This document shows positions 36,764 through 46,239 of a DNA stretch of 64,000 nt, piece by piece (the stretch's first letter is position 1; the number at the start of each line of letters is the position of its first letter). Source of the DNA: Silanimonas sp. (GTDB taxonomy: Bacteria > Pseudomonadota > Gammaproteobacteria > Xanthomonadales > Xanthomonadaceae). Below the pieces are notes generated by a model. The model searched no databases. It saw only the letters and a list, made by a program, of their open reading frames with translations, and was not told where the DNA came from. The stretch lies in NCBI GenBank assembly GCA_026005095.1, contig BPKK01000008.1:1-64000 (forward strand), in the 5' to 3' direction. The translations under genes and the position numbers were made by a program.

Positions 36764-37188
36764 TGCGCGTGATGCACCGGGGCCTTGCCGCCCGCCGCCA
36801 GTCGGGCTTCAGCCTGATGGAGATCCTGATCGTGGTCGGCATCATCGCCGCCATCATGGCCTTCGCCGCCAGCCAGATCTTCGGCGGCCGCGACCAGGCG
36901 AACGTGCGCCTGGCCGAAACCCAGCTCGAGACCCTGGCCTCGAAGGTCGAGCAATACCGCATGGACACCGGCCAGCTGCCGGCCTCGCTCGAGGCCCTGG
37001 TGTCCAACCCCGGGGTGAATGGCTGGCTCGGACCCTACGTGCGCAAGGCGGAGGACCTGCAGGACCCGTGGAAGCGGCCGATCCAGATCCGCACGCCGGG
37101 CCGCAACGGCGAGTTCGAGCTGGTGAGCTTCGGCAGCGATGGCAAGCCGGGCGGCGAGAGCACCGCCGCCGACATCGTGCGCCCCTGA
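36763..37188 (+). CDS. gspG: Type II secretion major pseudopilin GspG
   Basis: This 141-residue prepilin has a class III signal cut at Gly15/Phe16 and a Glu at +5 (SGFSLMEILIVV). The C-terminal domain has DPWKRPIQ and the calcium-loop-like FGSDGKPGGE. It forms the main body of the pseudopilus. An AGGAG ribosome site lies in the end of gspF. Confidence 0.95.
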   Translation: MRVMHRGLAARRQSGFSLMEILIVVGIIAAIMAFAASQIFGGRDQANVRLAETQLETLASKVEQYRMDTGQLPASLEALVSNPGVNGWLGPYVRKAEDLQDPWKRPIQIRTPGRNGEFELVSFGSDGKPGGESTAADIVRP

Positions 37189-37229
37189 GCCGACGCCGGC
37201 GGCCACTGTTTTTTGCCTCGGGCCTGCCG

Positions 37230-37730
37230 ATGCCGCGCCTCCCCGCCCGCTTCCCTGCCGTCTGCTGGCAGCGGGGCTTCAGCCTGATCGAGCTGCTGGT
37301 GGTGGCGGGCCTGGCCGCCGTGGCCTTTGCTCTGTTCGCCGGCGCCCTCGTCGGCGCCCTGCCGGGACAACAGCTGCGCGAGGCCACCGGCGCGGTGGCG
37401 GCCGAGCTGCGCGCCACCCGGGCCCGGGCGCTGGCCAGCGGGCGCGACCAGCAGTTCCTGATCGACACCGTGAACCGGGAATGGCGCAGCCTCGAGGCCG
37501 GGCGCGAGACGCCGAGGCGCCAGGGCCGGCTGCCGGAAGCGCTGCAGCTCGGCGCCACGGTGGCGCGCGAGGAGCAGCCCGGCCCCGGCATCGCCGCCAT
37601 CCGCTTCTTTCCCGACGGCAGCAGCACCGGCGGGCGCATCGTGCTGCGGCGCGGGGGGGCGGTCTGGCACGTGGACGTGCACTGGCTCACCGGCGCGGTA
37701 CGGGTGGATCGCGGGGAGGGCGGGCGATGA
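37230..37730 (+). CDS. gspH: Type II secretion minor pseudopilin GspH
   Basis: This 166-residue prepilin has cleavage site Gly16/Phe17 and Glu21 at +5 (RGFSLIELLVVAG). The position between gspG and gspI and the DGSSTGGRIVL strand near the end match GspH. The ATG at 37230 is 41 bp after gspG. The stop overlaps gspI as ATGA. Confidence 0.9.
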   Translation: MPRLPARFPAVCWQRGFSLIELLVVAGLAAVAFALFAGALVGALPGQQLREATGAVAAELRATRARALASGRDQQFLIDTVNREWRSLEAGRETPRRQGRLPEALQLGATVAREEQPGPGIAAIRFFPDGSSTGGRIVLRRGGAVWHVDVHWLTGAVRVDRGEGGR

Positions 37731-38203
37731 GGCGGGACGCGATGCGGCGAACAGGCGGGGCGAGGCGGCAGCGCGGCTTCACCCTGCTCGAGGTGCTGCT
37801 CGCCTTCGCCCTGCTCGCGGGGGCGGCGGTGCTGCTGCTGTCCATTCTCTCGAACGGCCTGCGCGACGTCGCCGATGCCGAGCGCCACGGCGAGGCCGCC
37901 CTGCATGCCCGCAGCCTGCTCGACAACCTCGGCCGGGTGGAGCGCCTGCGGCCGGGCCACCGCGGCGGCGAGCTCGAGGGCGGGCGCTATCGCTGGACAC
38001 TGGAGGTGCGGCGCGTGGCCGATCCTCTGCCTGGCGCGGCCCTGCCACCCGCCGGACAGGGGGGCGAGGGCGGAATCATCGATGCGGGCGAGCCGGTGCT
38101 CTACGAGCTTTCCCTGGTGCTGGAGTGGGGCGAGGGCGGGCCGCGGCAGCGCCTCGCCACCCGCACCCTGCGTGCGCTCTACCCGCTGCCGGAGGACCGG
38201 TGA
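37727..38203 (+). CDS. gspI: Type II secretion minor pseudopilin GspI
   Basis: This 158-residue prepilin has RGFTLLEVLLAFALLAGA (cleavage Gly17/Phe18, Glu at +5). Only the N-terminal helix is strongly conserved; the assignment rests on that and the order G-H-I-J-K. The start ATG overlaps the gspH stop. A second in-frame ATG five codons later is an alternative. Confidence 0.88.
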   Translation: MRRDAMRRTGGARRQRGFTLLEVLLAFALLAGAAVLLLSILSNGLRDVADAERHGEAALHARSLLDNLGRVERLRPGHRGGELEGGRYRWTLEVRRVADPLPGAALPPAGQGGEGGIIDAGEPVLYELSLVLEWGEGGPRQRLATRTLRALYPLPEDR

Positions 38204-38868
38204 GGGCGCGTGGTTTCAGCCTCATGGAAGTGCTGCTGGCGGTAGCGCTGATGGCTGCCGGGCTGGCGCTGGCCTTCGGCATCGTGCAGGGCGCTGCCCG
38301 GGCCGCCGCCTCGGCCGAGCGCGTGGCGGCGCAGAGCGACCGGGTGCGCACGGTACAGGGCTTCCTGCGCCGCCAGCTCTCGCTCGCTCTGCCCCAGGCG
38401 CTGGATCCCGCCGCCGGTTTCGAGGACTTGCGCCTGTTGCGCCTATCCGGCGAGCGGGTGGAACTGGTGGCCGAGCTGCCGGGCTATCTCGGCCGGGGCG
38501 GGGCCTATCTGCAGGTGTTCCGGCTGGAGCCGGGGCCGCGTGGCCAGCGGCTGGTGTTCGAGCACCGGCTGATGACCCCGGAAGGCCCGCTGCGCGCCGA
38601 GCGCCCCCCCGAGGTGCTGCTGGAGGGCCTCGCCGAGGCCCGCTTCGAGGCCCGCGGCTTCGCCCCCGATGGCCGGGTAGAGGACTGGGCCCCGCACTGG
38701 GACCGCATCGGCCAGCTGCCGAGCCAGGTGCGGCTGGTGGCCCGTTTCCGCGAGCCGCGCCAGGCCTTCCCCACCCTCGTGGTGCCGCTGCGTTACAGCC
38801 TCTCGGGCGCGACGGGCGGCTTGCCCGAGGCCGCGCGCCGCGATGGCCGGGGGGAGGGCGAGCAATGA
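38200..38868 (+). CDS. gspJ: Type II secretion minor pseudopilin GspJ
   Basis: This 222-residue prepilin has a very short leader, VRARG, cut before FSLMEVLLAVAL. The GTG at 38200 overlaps the gspI stop as GTGA. The C-terminal domain includes LRLLRLSGERVELVAELPGYLG and the strand QVRLVARF. It forms the pseudopilus tip with GspI and GspK. Confidence 0.9.
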   Translation: MRARGFSLMEVLLAVALMAAGLALAFGIVQGAARAAASAERVAAQSDRVRTVQGFLRRQLSLALPQALDPAAGFEDLRLLRLSGERVELVAELPGYLGRGGAYLQVFRLEPGPRGQRLVFEHRLMTPEGPLRAERPPEVLLEGLAEARFEARGFAPDGRVEDWAPHWDRIGQLPSQVRLVARFREPRQAFPTLVVPLRYSLSGATGGLPEAARRDGRGEGEQ

Positions 38869-39746
38869 GGCGGCGGCGCGGGGTGGCCCTGGTGGTGGTG
38901 CTCTGGCTGCTGGTGCTGCTTTCGGCGCTGGTCGGCCTGTTCGCCCTGAACGCCCATGCCGAGGCCCTGCAGGCTGCGGCTCTACGCCAGCGGGTGGAAC
39001 TGGAGCATGCGGCCGAGGCCGGGATCGAGGCAGTGGCGGCGCGCCTGCTCGCCATCGACGAGCGCCGCCGGCCCCTGCCGGACGGCCGCGAGCAGGCCTT
39101 CGATTTCGGCGAAGGCATCGAGGTGCGGGTGGCAGTGGTGGACGAGAGCGGCAAGATCGACCTCAATGTAGCCGACGCCGGCCTGCTCGCCCGTCTGTTC
39201 CAAGAGTTCGGCCTGGGGGCAGGCGAGGCCGCGCAGCTCGCCGGGGCGATCGTCGACTGGCGCGATGCCGATGGCCTCGTCTCCCCTGGCGGGGGCGCCG
39301 AGGCCCGCGAGTACCGGGCGGCCGGCCTGCCCTACGGGCCGGCCGACCGGCCCTTCACTCGGGTGTCGGAACTGCAGCGGGTGCTCGGCATGCGCCATGC
39401 CCTGTACCGCGAGGTGAGGCCCTACCTCACGGTCTACACTGGGCTTGCCCAGCCCAACCTCGCTTTCGCCGACCGCCCGGTGCTGGCCGCCATGGGCCTG
39501 GCACCCGCAGTGATCGAGCAGGTGCTGGCGGCACGGGCGCAGCTGCAGCCCGGCATGCCGCCGCCGGTGCTGCCCGGCGGCATCGTCCTCGCCGCCTCCG
39601 GCACCGGTACGTATAGTATTTCCAGCCGCGCCGCGCGGGCCGATGGGCCGATGGCCGAACTCGAAACCACCGTGCGCGTTGGCGCGGGGGGCTTCCTCGG
39701 CCAGGTCTACACGCCGCTGGTCTGGCGCCACGGACAACAGGACTGA
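38865..39746 (+). CDS. gspK: Type II secretion minor pseudopilin GspK
   Basis: This 293-residue tip pseudopilin begins RRRRGVALVVVLWLLVLLSAL and, as usual for GspK, lacks the +5 Glu. The large C-terminal domain shows ESGKIDLN, the helix-hairpin-helix-like IVDWRDADG and FTRVSELQRVLGM segments. It is coupled to gspJ by ATGA and to gspL by TGATG. Confidence 0.93.
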   Translation: MRRRRGVALVVVLWLLVLLSALVGLFALNAHAEALQAAALRQRVELEHAAEAGIEAVAARLLAIDERRRPLPDGREQAFDFGEGIEVRVAVVDESGKIDLNVADAGLLARLFQEFGLGAGEAAQLAGAIVDWRDADGLVSPGGGAEAREYRAAGLPYGPADRPFTRVSELQRVLGMRHALYREVRPYLTVYTGLAQPNLAFADRPVLAAMGLAPAVIEQVLAARAQLQPGMPPPVLPGGIVLAASGTGTYSISSRAARADGPMAELETTVRVGAGGFLGQVYTPLVWRHGQQD

Positions 39747-40882
39747 TGGCCACCGCCCCCCTTCTCGCCAAGCTCGACTGGGACCGCCTGCGCCTGCGCT
39801 GGTCGGCCAGTGCGCTCGCGCGCCATCTCGCGGTTTGGTGGGAGGACCTGCTGGCCCTGCTGCCGCCCGGCTGGCAACAGCGCTGTTTCCCGCCCGCCCG
39901 CCGGCTGTGGCTGCGGCTGGAGGAGGGGGAATTGCGGCTCGAGGAGGAGGCCGGCGCCGAACGCAGCCCTCTGCCGCCGCTGCCGCTGGCGGGCGGGGAG
40001 GGACCGGCCGCGCTGGCCGCCAGCCTCGACCGCCGCGGCGTGGAGGGCGAGCTCTGGCTGGCCCTGTCGCCGTCGCAGGCTCTGCGGCGCGAGCTGGTTT
40101 TGCCGTTGGCGGCGGAGGCCCAGCTCGAGGCCGTGCTGCGCCACGAGATCGACCGCCAGACCCCGTTCAGCCCGGACCAGGTGGTGTATGCCTCCCGGGT
40201 GCTGGCCCGGCAGCCTGCCGAAGGGCGACTGCGGGCGGAACTCGTGGTCGTGCCGCGTGCGGTACTGGAGGCGGCGCTGGCGGCCCTGGGGCCGCTGGCC
40301 GGGCGGCTGGCCGGCGTCGATGTCGATGATGCCGCCTCCTGCGCCGGAGGGCGCCGCAACCTGCTGCCGACGGCCAGCCGCTCGCTGCGCCGTGACCGCG
40401 AGCCCATGCTGCGCCTCGCCCTGGTGGGTGGGACCCTGCTCTGCCTGCTCGCGGCCGGCATGCTCAGCCTGGGTAACCGCGAGCGCGCCCTGATGCGCCT
40501 CGAAGCCCAGCGCGATGCCGCCTTCGAGACCGCCCGCGAGGCCCGCGCCCTGCGCCAGCAGCTCGAGGCCGCGGCCTCGGCGGCCAACTTCCTCGCCGAG
40601 CAGCGTGCCGCCCGGCCGACGGTGCTGGAGGTGCTGGCCGATCTCAGCGCCCGCCTGCCCGACGACGTGCATCTCCAGCGTCTTTCGGTGGAGCAGGGGC
40701 GGGTCACCCTCACCGGCTTCGCCCGCTCGGCCGGCACCGTGGTGCCGACCCTGCAGGCCTCGCCCTACCTCAAGGGCCCGGCCCTGGTGGGCACGGTGCA
40801 GCAGGACCGCGCCACCGGGCGTGACGGCTTCACCGTGGTGGCCGAACTGGTGCCGGGAGGTCGCGATGCGCCCCGTCCTTGA
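39746..40882 (+). CDS. gspL: Type II secretion inner-membrane protein GspL (XpsL)
   Basis: This 378-residue protein has an actin-like cytoplasmic part that binds GspE (about 50-210, with LRHEIDRQTPFSPDQVVY). One membrane helix (about 221-243) and a periplasmic PilN-like ferredoxin fold (about 265-378) follow. The PilN-like character is typical of xanthomonad XpsL. It overlaps gspM by 17 bp. Confidence 0.9.
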   Translation: MATAPLLAKLDWDRLRLRWSASALARHLAVWWEDLLALLPPGWQQRCFPPARRLWLRLEEGELRLEEEAGAERSPLPPLPLAGGEGPAALAASLDRRGVEGELWLALSPSQALRRELVLPLAAEAQLEAVLRHEIDRQTPFSPDQVVYASRVLARQPAEGRLRAELVVVPRAVLEAALAALGPLAGRLAGVDVDDAASCAGGRRNLLPTASRSLRRDREPMLRLALVGGTLLCLLAAGMLSLGNRERALMRLEAQRDAAFETAREARALRQQLEAAASAANFLAEQRAARPTVLEVLADLSARLPDDVHLQRLSVEQGRVTLTGFARSAGTVVPTLQASPYLKGPALVGTVQQDRATGRDGFTVVAELVPGGRDAPRP

Positions 40883-41471
40883 GCGCTACCGGCCACTGCT
40901 CTGGCTGGGCCTGGGGCTGGCCCTCGCCTACCTCGTGCTGGTGCATCCCTGGTGGACCGCGCCGATGCGCGAGCTCGGCGGCAAGATCGCCGAAATGCGC
41001 GACGAGGAGCTCGCCCTGCGCATGGAGGGGCAACAGATCCCGTTGCTCGAGACCCGGCTGCGCGAGGTGCGCGAGGTCGAAGCGGCCAACCCCGGCTTCC
41101 TCGTCGAGCCGGACAAGGACCTCGCCACCGCGGCCCTGGTGCAGCGTCTCGAATCCGACATTCGCCGTGTCTCGCCCAATCCGCTGGCTTGCGAGATGGT
41201 GGCCCGTACTCCTCTCGAGGCCCCGGCCCGCGACCCCTACCCACGGGTCACGGTGCAGATCCGCCTGCGCTGCGATGCCGCCCTGCTGGGGCAGCTCCTG
41301 CATGCCCTGGAAAGTGGCAGTCCGCAGCTCTTCATCGACAACCTCGCCCTCAACAGCATGGCCAGCTACTTCGGCATGGGGCAGGCGGTGACCGACACCC
41401 GCATCGACGTGGTGTTCGACCTCTACGGCTACCTGCGGCCGGCGCCGCGCCTGGGGGTGCCCGGTGCTTGA
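40866..41471 (+). CDS. gspM: Type II secretion protein GspM (XpsM)
   Basis: This 201-residue bitopic protein has one N-terminal membrane helix (about 10-29), a helical linker rich in Glu/Leu and a C-terminal ferredoxin-like domain (FIDNLALNSMASYFG...IDVVFDLYGYL). It stabilises GspL. The start lies inside the gspL end, and the next gene starts 8 bp before its stop. Confidence 0.88.
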   Translation: MRPVLERYRPLLWLGLGLALAYLVLVHPWWTAPMRELGGKIAEMRDEELALRMEGQQIPLLETRLREVREVEAANPGFLVEPDKDLATAALVQRLESDIRRVSPNPLACEMVARTPLEAPARDPYPRVTVQIRLRCDAALLGQLLHALESGSPQLFIDNLALNSMASYFGMGQAVTDTRIDVVFDLYGYLRPAPRLGVPGA

Positions 41472-42186
41472 GCGCCTGCGCCCCGCCACCTGGCTGCTTG
41501 CCACTCTGGCCGCGTGGGCCTTCGGCCTGCTGCTGCTTGCCGTGGCCGGTCTCGGCGGCCGGGTGGGACCGCACCCGGCCAATCCTGCCCTGGCCCCGCC
41601 AGTGCCGGAACTGCGCTTCCGCGAGACGGCTTCGCGACTCGGCCCGCCCGAGCAGTACCTCGCCGTGGGCGAGCGGCCGCTGTTTTCTCCAGACCGCCGC
41701 CCGGCGCCGGTGGCCGTGGCGGCCGTCGAGCAGAAAGCGCCCTTCGAGGGCGTGCTGACCTCGGTGGTGCTCACCGAGTCCCTGCGCATGGCGGTGTTCA
41801 GCGAGCAGAACGGGCAAGTGAATCGCCGTGTGCGCCTTGGCGATCCCATCCCCGGTACGGCCTGGCGGCTCGTCGGGCTGGAGCCGCGCCGCGCCACCCT
41901 GGAAGGTCCGGAAGGTCAGCGCGTGCTCGACCTGCGCCTGTTCGACGGCCAAGGCGGTTCGCTGCCCACTCCGATTCCGTTCGCCGAGGCCAAGCCCGAG
42001 CAGTCCACGGCCCCCGGTGCGCCGCAAAGTCTGGTCGAACAGGCCGCGGCCGCCGAGGCCGAGGCCCAGCGCAGCGCCGCCGATCAGGCCCAGATCGAGG
42101 CCATCCGCGCCCGCATCGAGGCGCGCCGCGCGGCCCTGCGCGAGCAGCAGGCCCGCAACGCCAACGCCCCCATCACCGAGCAATGA
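41464..42186 (+). CDS. gspN: Type II secretion protein XpsN-like (GspC/GspN role)
   Basis: This 240-residue protein has one N-terminal membrane helix (about 8-30) and a Pro-rich periplasmic linker. A small beta domain (about 90-165, FEGVLTSVVLTESLRMAVF...VRLGDPIPGTAWRLVGL) resembles the homology region of GspC. It ends in a charged coiled-coil tail. By position between gspM and gspD it corresponds to XpsN, which does the job of GspC in connecting to the secretin. Translation starts at GTG 41464. Confidence 0.82.
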   Translation: MLERLRPATWLLATLAAWAFGLLLLAVAGLGGRVGPHPANPALAPPVPELRFRETASRLGPPEQYLAVGERPLFSPDRRPAPVAVAAVEQKAPFEGVLTSVVLTESLRMAVFSEQNGQVNRRVRLGDPIPGTAWRLVGLEPRRATLEGPEGQRVLDLRLFDGQGGSLPTPIPFAEAKPEQSTAPGAPQSLVEQAAAAEAEAQRSAADQAQIEAIRARIEARRAALREQQARNANAPITEQ

Positions 42187-44297
42187 GCCCCATGAAGACC
42201 ACGCCGCTGCTGTCCGCCGCCCTTGCCACGGCCCTCGCCGGCTGCGCCACCGTGCCGGTGCCGGAGGTCCGCCGCAGCGCCGAGGCCGACACCGTGCCGG
42301 AGATCCGCCGCGCCGAGGGTGAGGTGCTGGCCGATGCCACGCCCTCCGGCGGGGTCATGCTGCAGCCCGGCACCGGCCGGGTCATCAACGAGGCGCTGGC
42401 CTCGCAGCCGCCACCGGCTCTGCCGCAGGCCGGCGAGGCCACCTTCAACTTCGAGGGCGAGTCCCTGCACGCGGTGGTGAAGCTCATCCTGGGCGATCTT
42501 CTGCAGCAGAACTACGTCATCGCCCCTACCGTGCAGGGCACGGTGACTCTCGGTACGCCGCGGCCAGTGAGCCCGGCCCAGGCGCTCGCCCTGCTCGAGA
42601 TGGTGCTGGGCTGGAACAATGCCCGGCTGATCTGGAGCGAGGGCCGCTATGCCGTGGTGCCGGCCGACCAGGCGGTGGCCGGCAACCTGCCATTGCGCAC
42701 CGGCAGCCCGGCTACAGCCCGTGGCTTCGAGCTGCGCGCCGTGCCGCTGCAGTACGTCTCGGTCACCGAGATGGAGAAGCTGCTCAAGCCCTACGTGCGC
42801 CAGGGCGCGGTGGTGCAGACCGACACCGCGCGCAACCTCATCGTGCTCGGCGGCACCCGCAGCGAGCTCGAGAACTATCTGCGCACGGTGCGCATCTTCG
42901 ATGTCGACTGGCTGAAGGGGATGTCGGTGGGGGTGTTCCCGATCCAGAGCTCGGAGGCCGAGAAGATCGTCGCCGCGCTGGAGCGCACCTTCGGCCCGGA
43001 GAGCGGCACGCCGCTGGCCGGCATGTTCCGCTTCCTGCCGGTGCAGGGGAGCAACTCGATCATCGTCATCACGCCCCAGCGCGAGTACCTGCAGGCGGCG
43101 CGCGAGTGGATCGAGCGCCTCGACATGGCCGGCGAGGGCGCCCGGCTCTACGTGTACGAGGTGAAGTACATGAAGGCCGGCGACCTCGCTTCCCAGCTCG
43201 GCACGGTATTCGATGCCCAGGTGAATGCCGGCGGGAGCGGCCCGGCCCCGGTCTCGCCGGGCCTCACGCCGGTGGAGGTGGGGGCGGTTTCCCGGCCGCC
43301 GCAGCAGCGCAGCCAGGCTCCGGCTGCCGGCAGCGCTGGCGGCACTTCGCTGCCGGGCGGGCGCGGCGGTGAATCCGGTATCGGCATCAGCGCCATCGAG
43401 GAGAGCAATGCCCTGATGGTGCGTGCCAGCCCGGCGCAGTGGGAGTCGATCCGCCGCGCCATCGAGCGGCTCGACGTGATGCCGGCCCAGGTACACATCG
43501 AGGCTCAGGTGCTCGAGGTGGCTCTCACCGGCAGTCTCAGCTACGGCGTGAACTGGTTCTTCGACAATGCCGTCCCGGCCGAGCTGCGCGGCCTGCGCCC
43601 CGGACGCGGCAGCCTGGGACAGGTGGCCGGGCAGATCGCCTCAGGCGCCAGCGGTGGGCCGGCCAGCCTGGCCTACACCTTCACCTCGGCCGATGCCGCC
43701 GCCATCGTGAATGCCCTCGACAGCGCCAGCGACGTGCGCGTGCTCTCCACGCCCTCGGTGTTCGTGCGCAACAACGCCGAGGCCAATCTCACCGTGGGTC
43801 AGGACCTGGCGGTGGAGAGCACCACTTTCAATCCCGGCACCGGCACTGGTAACAACGTCATCAGCAACATCCAGTACCTGCGCACCGGCACCACGTTGAA
43901 AGTGCGGCCGCGCATCGGCGGTGACGGCATGGTCTTTCTCGAGATCAGTCAGACCATCAGTTCGCCGAGCGCCGACCCCGGCGCCGGCGGCAACCCGAAT
44001 GTGAGTACCCGTGAGGTGACCACCGAGGCCATGGTGCAGGATGGCGAGACGGTGATGCTGGCCGGCCTGATCAGCCAGACCGACTCCAAAGGCAGCTCCG
44101 GCGCGCCGGGGCTTTCGCGCATCCCCTTCCTCGGCGGTGCCTTCGGCCGCCAGAGCCAGTCGAAGAACCGCACCGAGGTGGTGGTGCTGATCACGCCGCG
44201 GGTGGTGCGCAGCCCGCAGCAGACCCGCAGCTATACCGACGAGTACCTCGAGCGCTTCGAGGGCATGGCGCCGCTGCGCGCGCCGGCCCGCGACTGA
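42183..44297 (+). CDS. gspD: Type II secretion secretin GspD
   Basis: This 704-residue outer-membrane secretin is preceded by a lipoprotein signal (ATALAGC, Cys21), as for xanthomonad XpsD. N0-N3 domains (about 85-420) lead to the secretin domain (SDVRVLSTPSVFVRNN, VGQDLAVESTTF, TEAMVQDGETVMLAGLIS, FLGGAFGRQS, EVVVLITPRVV). Ser/Gly/Pro-rich segments separate N2-N3 (about 350-400). ATG 42183 overlaps the preceding stop; Met4 is an alternative start. It ends the gsp genes, 20 bp before the ABC exporter genes. Confidence 0.96.
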   Translation: MSPMKTTPLLSAALATALAGCATVPVPEVRRSAEADTVPEIRRAEGEVLADATPSGGVMLQPGTGRVINEALASQPPPALPQAGEATFNFEGESLHAVVKLILGDLLQQNYVIAPTVQGTVTLGTPRPVSPAQALALLEMVLGWNNARLIWSEGRYAVVPADQAVAGNLPLRTGSPATARGFELRAVPLQYVSVTEMEKLLKPYVRQGAVVQTDTARNLIVLGGTRSELENYLRTVRIFDVDWLKGMSVGVFPIQSSEAEKIVAALERTFGPESGTPLAGMFRFLPVQGSNSIIVITPQREYLQAAREWIERLDMAGEGARLYVYEVKYMKAGDLASQLGTVFDAQVNAGGSGPAPVSPGLTPVEVGAVSRPPQQRSQAPAAGSAGGTSLPGGRGGESGIGISAIEESNALMVRASPAQWESIRRAIERLDVMPAQVHIEAQVLEVALTGSLSYGVNWFFDNAVPAELRGLRPGRGSLGQVAGQIASGASGGPASLAYTFTSADAAAIVNALDSASDVRVLSTPSVFVRNNAEANLTVGQDLAVESTTFNPGTGTGNNVISNIQYLRTGTTLKVRPRIGGDGMVFLEISQTISSPSADPGAGGNPNVSTREVTTEAMVQDGETVMLAGLISQTDSKGSSGAPGLSRIPFLGGAFGRQSQSKNRTEVVVLITPRVVRSPQQTRSYTDEYLERFEGMAPLRAPARD

Positions 44298-44317
44298 GTG
44301 CGTTCCCGGACCCGGTG

Positions 44318-45091
44318 ATGCGGTTCTCCCACGGCCCCGTGCTGCGCGAGCTGCTCGGCCGCGAGTGGCGCGAGCGTTACCAGGGCAGCCTGCTGGGCGC
44401 GGCCTGGCTGGTGCTGCTGCCGTTGGCCCAGCTCGCGGTGCTGGCCTTCGTGTTCGGCCAACTACTGCCGGCGCGCTCGGCCAGCGCCGGCATGGCCTAT
44501 CCGGTGTTCCTCGCCCTTGGCCTCTTCCCCTGGCTGCTGTTCGCCAATGCGGTGAACCGAGGCGTTACCACCTACCTCGACCATGCCGGGCTGATCGCCC
44601 GCGTGCCCCTGCCGCCTGCGCTCTACGTGCACGCACGGGTGCTGGCGAGCGTGCTGGTGGATTTGAGTGGGTTCCTCGTGGTGCTCGCCGTGCTGCTCGT
44701 TCTGGGCCTGCGGCCCTCGGTGCCTGGTCTGCTCGCCGCCACGGTGGCGCTGGCGGTGCTGGCACTGATGGCCTTGGCCTTGGCCCGCATCGCCGCCCTG
44801 CTGCAGGTCTTCGTCCGCGATCTCGCGCCCCTCGTGGGCCAGCTCACCGGCCTTGGATTCTTCCTCGCGCCGGTGCTCTACGAACGCGCGCAGCTGCCGG
44901 CGCCGGTGGCTGTGACGCTGGGCTGGAACCCACTGGTGGCGCCGATCGAGGCGATCCGCGGCGGGCTCTCGGGCGGCGCGGCCCTGCCGTGGGCGGCGCT
45001 TGCCGCCTCGGCGGCGGTAGCTGTGCTACTGCTCGGCCTCTCGCTCGCCCTGCAGCGCCGGGCCGGCCGGCATCTGGAGGACTTCCTGTGA
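44318..45091 (+). CDS. wzm: O-antigen/polysaccharide ABC exporter permease (Wzm-like)
   Basis: This ABC-2-type permease has about six membrane helices in 257 residues. The N-terminal LLGREWRERYQGSLLGAAWLVL and the internal FVRDLAPLVGQLTGLGFFLAPVLY are typical of Wzm/KpsM proteins. It moves undecaprenyl-PP-linked glycan across the inner membrane together with the following ATPase. A GTG three bases earlier is an alternative start. The stop overlaps wzt as GTGA. Confidence 0.9.
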   Translation: MRFSHGPVLRELLGREWRERYQGSLLGAAWLVLLPLAQLAVLAFVFGQLLPARSASAGMAYPVFLALGLFPWLLFANAVNRGVTTYLDHAGLIARVPLPPALYVHARVLASVLVDLSGFLVVLAVLLVLGLRPSVPGLLAATVALAVLALMALALARIAALLQVFVRDLAPLVGQLTGLGFFLAPVLYERAQLPAPVAVTLGWNPLVAPIEAIRGGLSGGAALPWAALAASAAVAVLLLGLSLALQRRAGRHLEDFL

Positions 45092-46239
45092 GCGGCGAGT
45101 GGCTGGTGCGGCTCTCCGGCGTGGGCAAGCGCTATCCGGTGGTGGGCGCCCGCGGCGACCGCCTCTCGGCGCTCGGCCGCCTGCTGCTCGGGCGCCCGCC
45201 GCGGCGCGAGGTGCCGGTGCTCTCCGGCATCGATCTCGAGGTGCGGCGCGGCGAGTCACTGGCGATCATCGGCGAGAACGGGGCGGGGAAATCCACCTTG
45301 CTCAAGCTCATCACCGGCACACTCACCCCGAGCGAGGGCCGCATCGAGCGCCGCGGGCGCATCGGTGCCCTGCTCGAACTCGGGGCTGGCTTCCACCCGG
45401 AATACAGCGGCCGGGACAACGTGCGCATGGCCGCGGCCCTGCACGGGCTCTCCGGGGCCGCGCTACAGGCCCGGCTGCCCGAGATCGAGGACTTCGCCGC
45501 CATCGGCCGCTACTTCGACGAGCCGGTGAAGCACTACAGCAGCGGCATGGCCATGCGGCTTGGCTTCGCCGTGGTGGCGGCCACCCGTCCCGACCTCCTC
45601 ATCACCGACGAGGTGCTGGCGGTGGGCGATGAGCGCTTCCAGAAGAAATGCATCCGCTGGATCGACAGCTATCTTGCCGGCGGCGGCACCCTGCTGCTGG
45701 TCTCCCACAGCCCCTACCACGTGCGCAAGCTCTGCCGCCATGCGCTGTGGCTGCGTGAGGGCCGGATCGAGGACCAGGGCGAGGCGCACGACGTGTCGCG
45801 GCGCTACGAGGCCTGGCTGGAGGGGCGTGATGCGGCCGCCGGCGAAGCGGCAGCGGAGGGCCTGCCCGAATACCGCATCGAGTCGTTGGCCCTGAGCCTG
45901 GTCGGGGGCCGGCTCTCGGTGCGGCTTGCCGCCCGCTCCCGCGAGGGAGATCGCCCGCACCTGCTGGTGGGCCTGGTGCGGGCCGATGGCACACCGGTGT
46001 ACGGGGTCAGTACCGAGATCGACGGCCAGGGCCCCTGGCCACTGCCGGAGGGCGGCTTCGGCGCCCGGCTGGAACTCGATGTCTCGGCCCTGCTGCCCGG
46101 CCGCTACCGCTTCCGCGCCCACACCATGGACCCCGAGGCCCTGCGCGTCTTCCATACCGTGGAGCAAGCCTTCGACCTGCCGGGCGAGAGCCGCGAGTTT
46201 GGCTTCGTGCGCCTGCCGCACCGCTGGGAGGCGCCATGA
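45088..46239 (+). CDS. wzt: O-antigen ABC exporter ATPase with C-terminal glycan-binding domain (Wzt-like)
   Basis: This 383-residue protein has an ATPase domain (about 1-250) with Walker A GENGAGKST (62-70), a signature HYSSGMAMRLGF and Walker B LLITDEVLAVGD. A beta-sandwich C-terminal domain follows (about 265-383, PHLLVGLVRADGTPVYGV...YRFRAHTMDP). In Wzt proteins such a domain recognises the capped end of the finished polymer. GTG 45088 is coupled to the permease stop. A methyltransferase two genes downstream could make the cap (inference). Confidence 0.92.
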   Translation: MSGEWLVRLSGVGKRYPVVGARGDRLSALGRLLLGRPPRREVPVLSGIDLEVRRGESLAIIGENGAGKSTLLKLITGTLTPSEGRIERRGRIGALLELGAGFHPEYSGRDNVRMAAALHGLSGAALQARLPEIEDFAAIGRYFDEPVKHYSSGMAMRLGFAVVAATRPDLLITDEVLAVGDERFQKKCIRWIDSYLAGGGTLLLVSHSPYHVRKLCRHALWLREGRIEDQGEAHDVSRRYEAWLEGRDAAAGEAAAEGLPEYRIESLALSLVGGRLSVRLAARSREGDRPHLLVGLVRADGTPVYGVSTEIDGQGPWPLPEGGFGARLELDVSALLPGRYRFRAHTMDPEALRVFHTVEQAFDLPGESREFGFVRLPHRWEAP

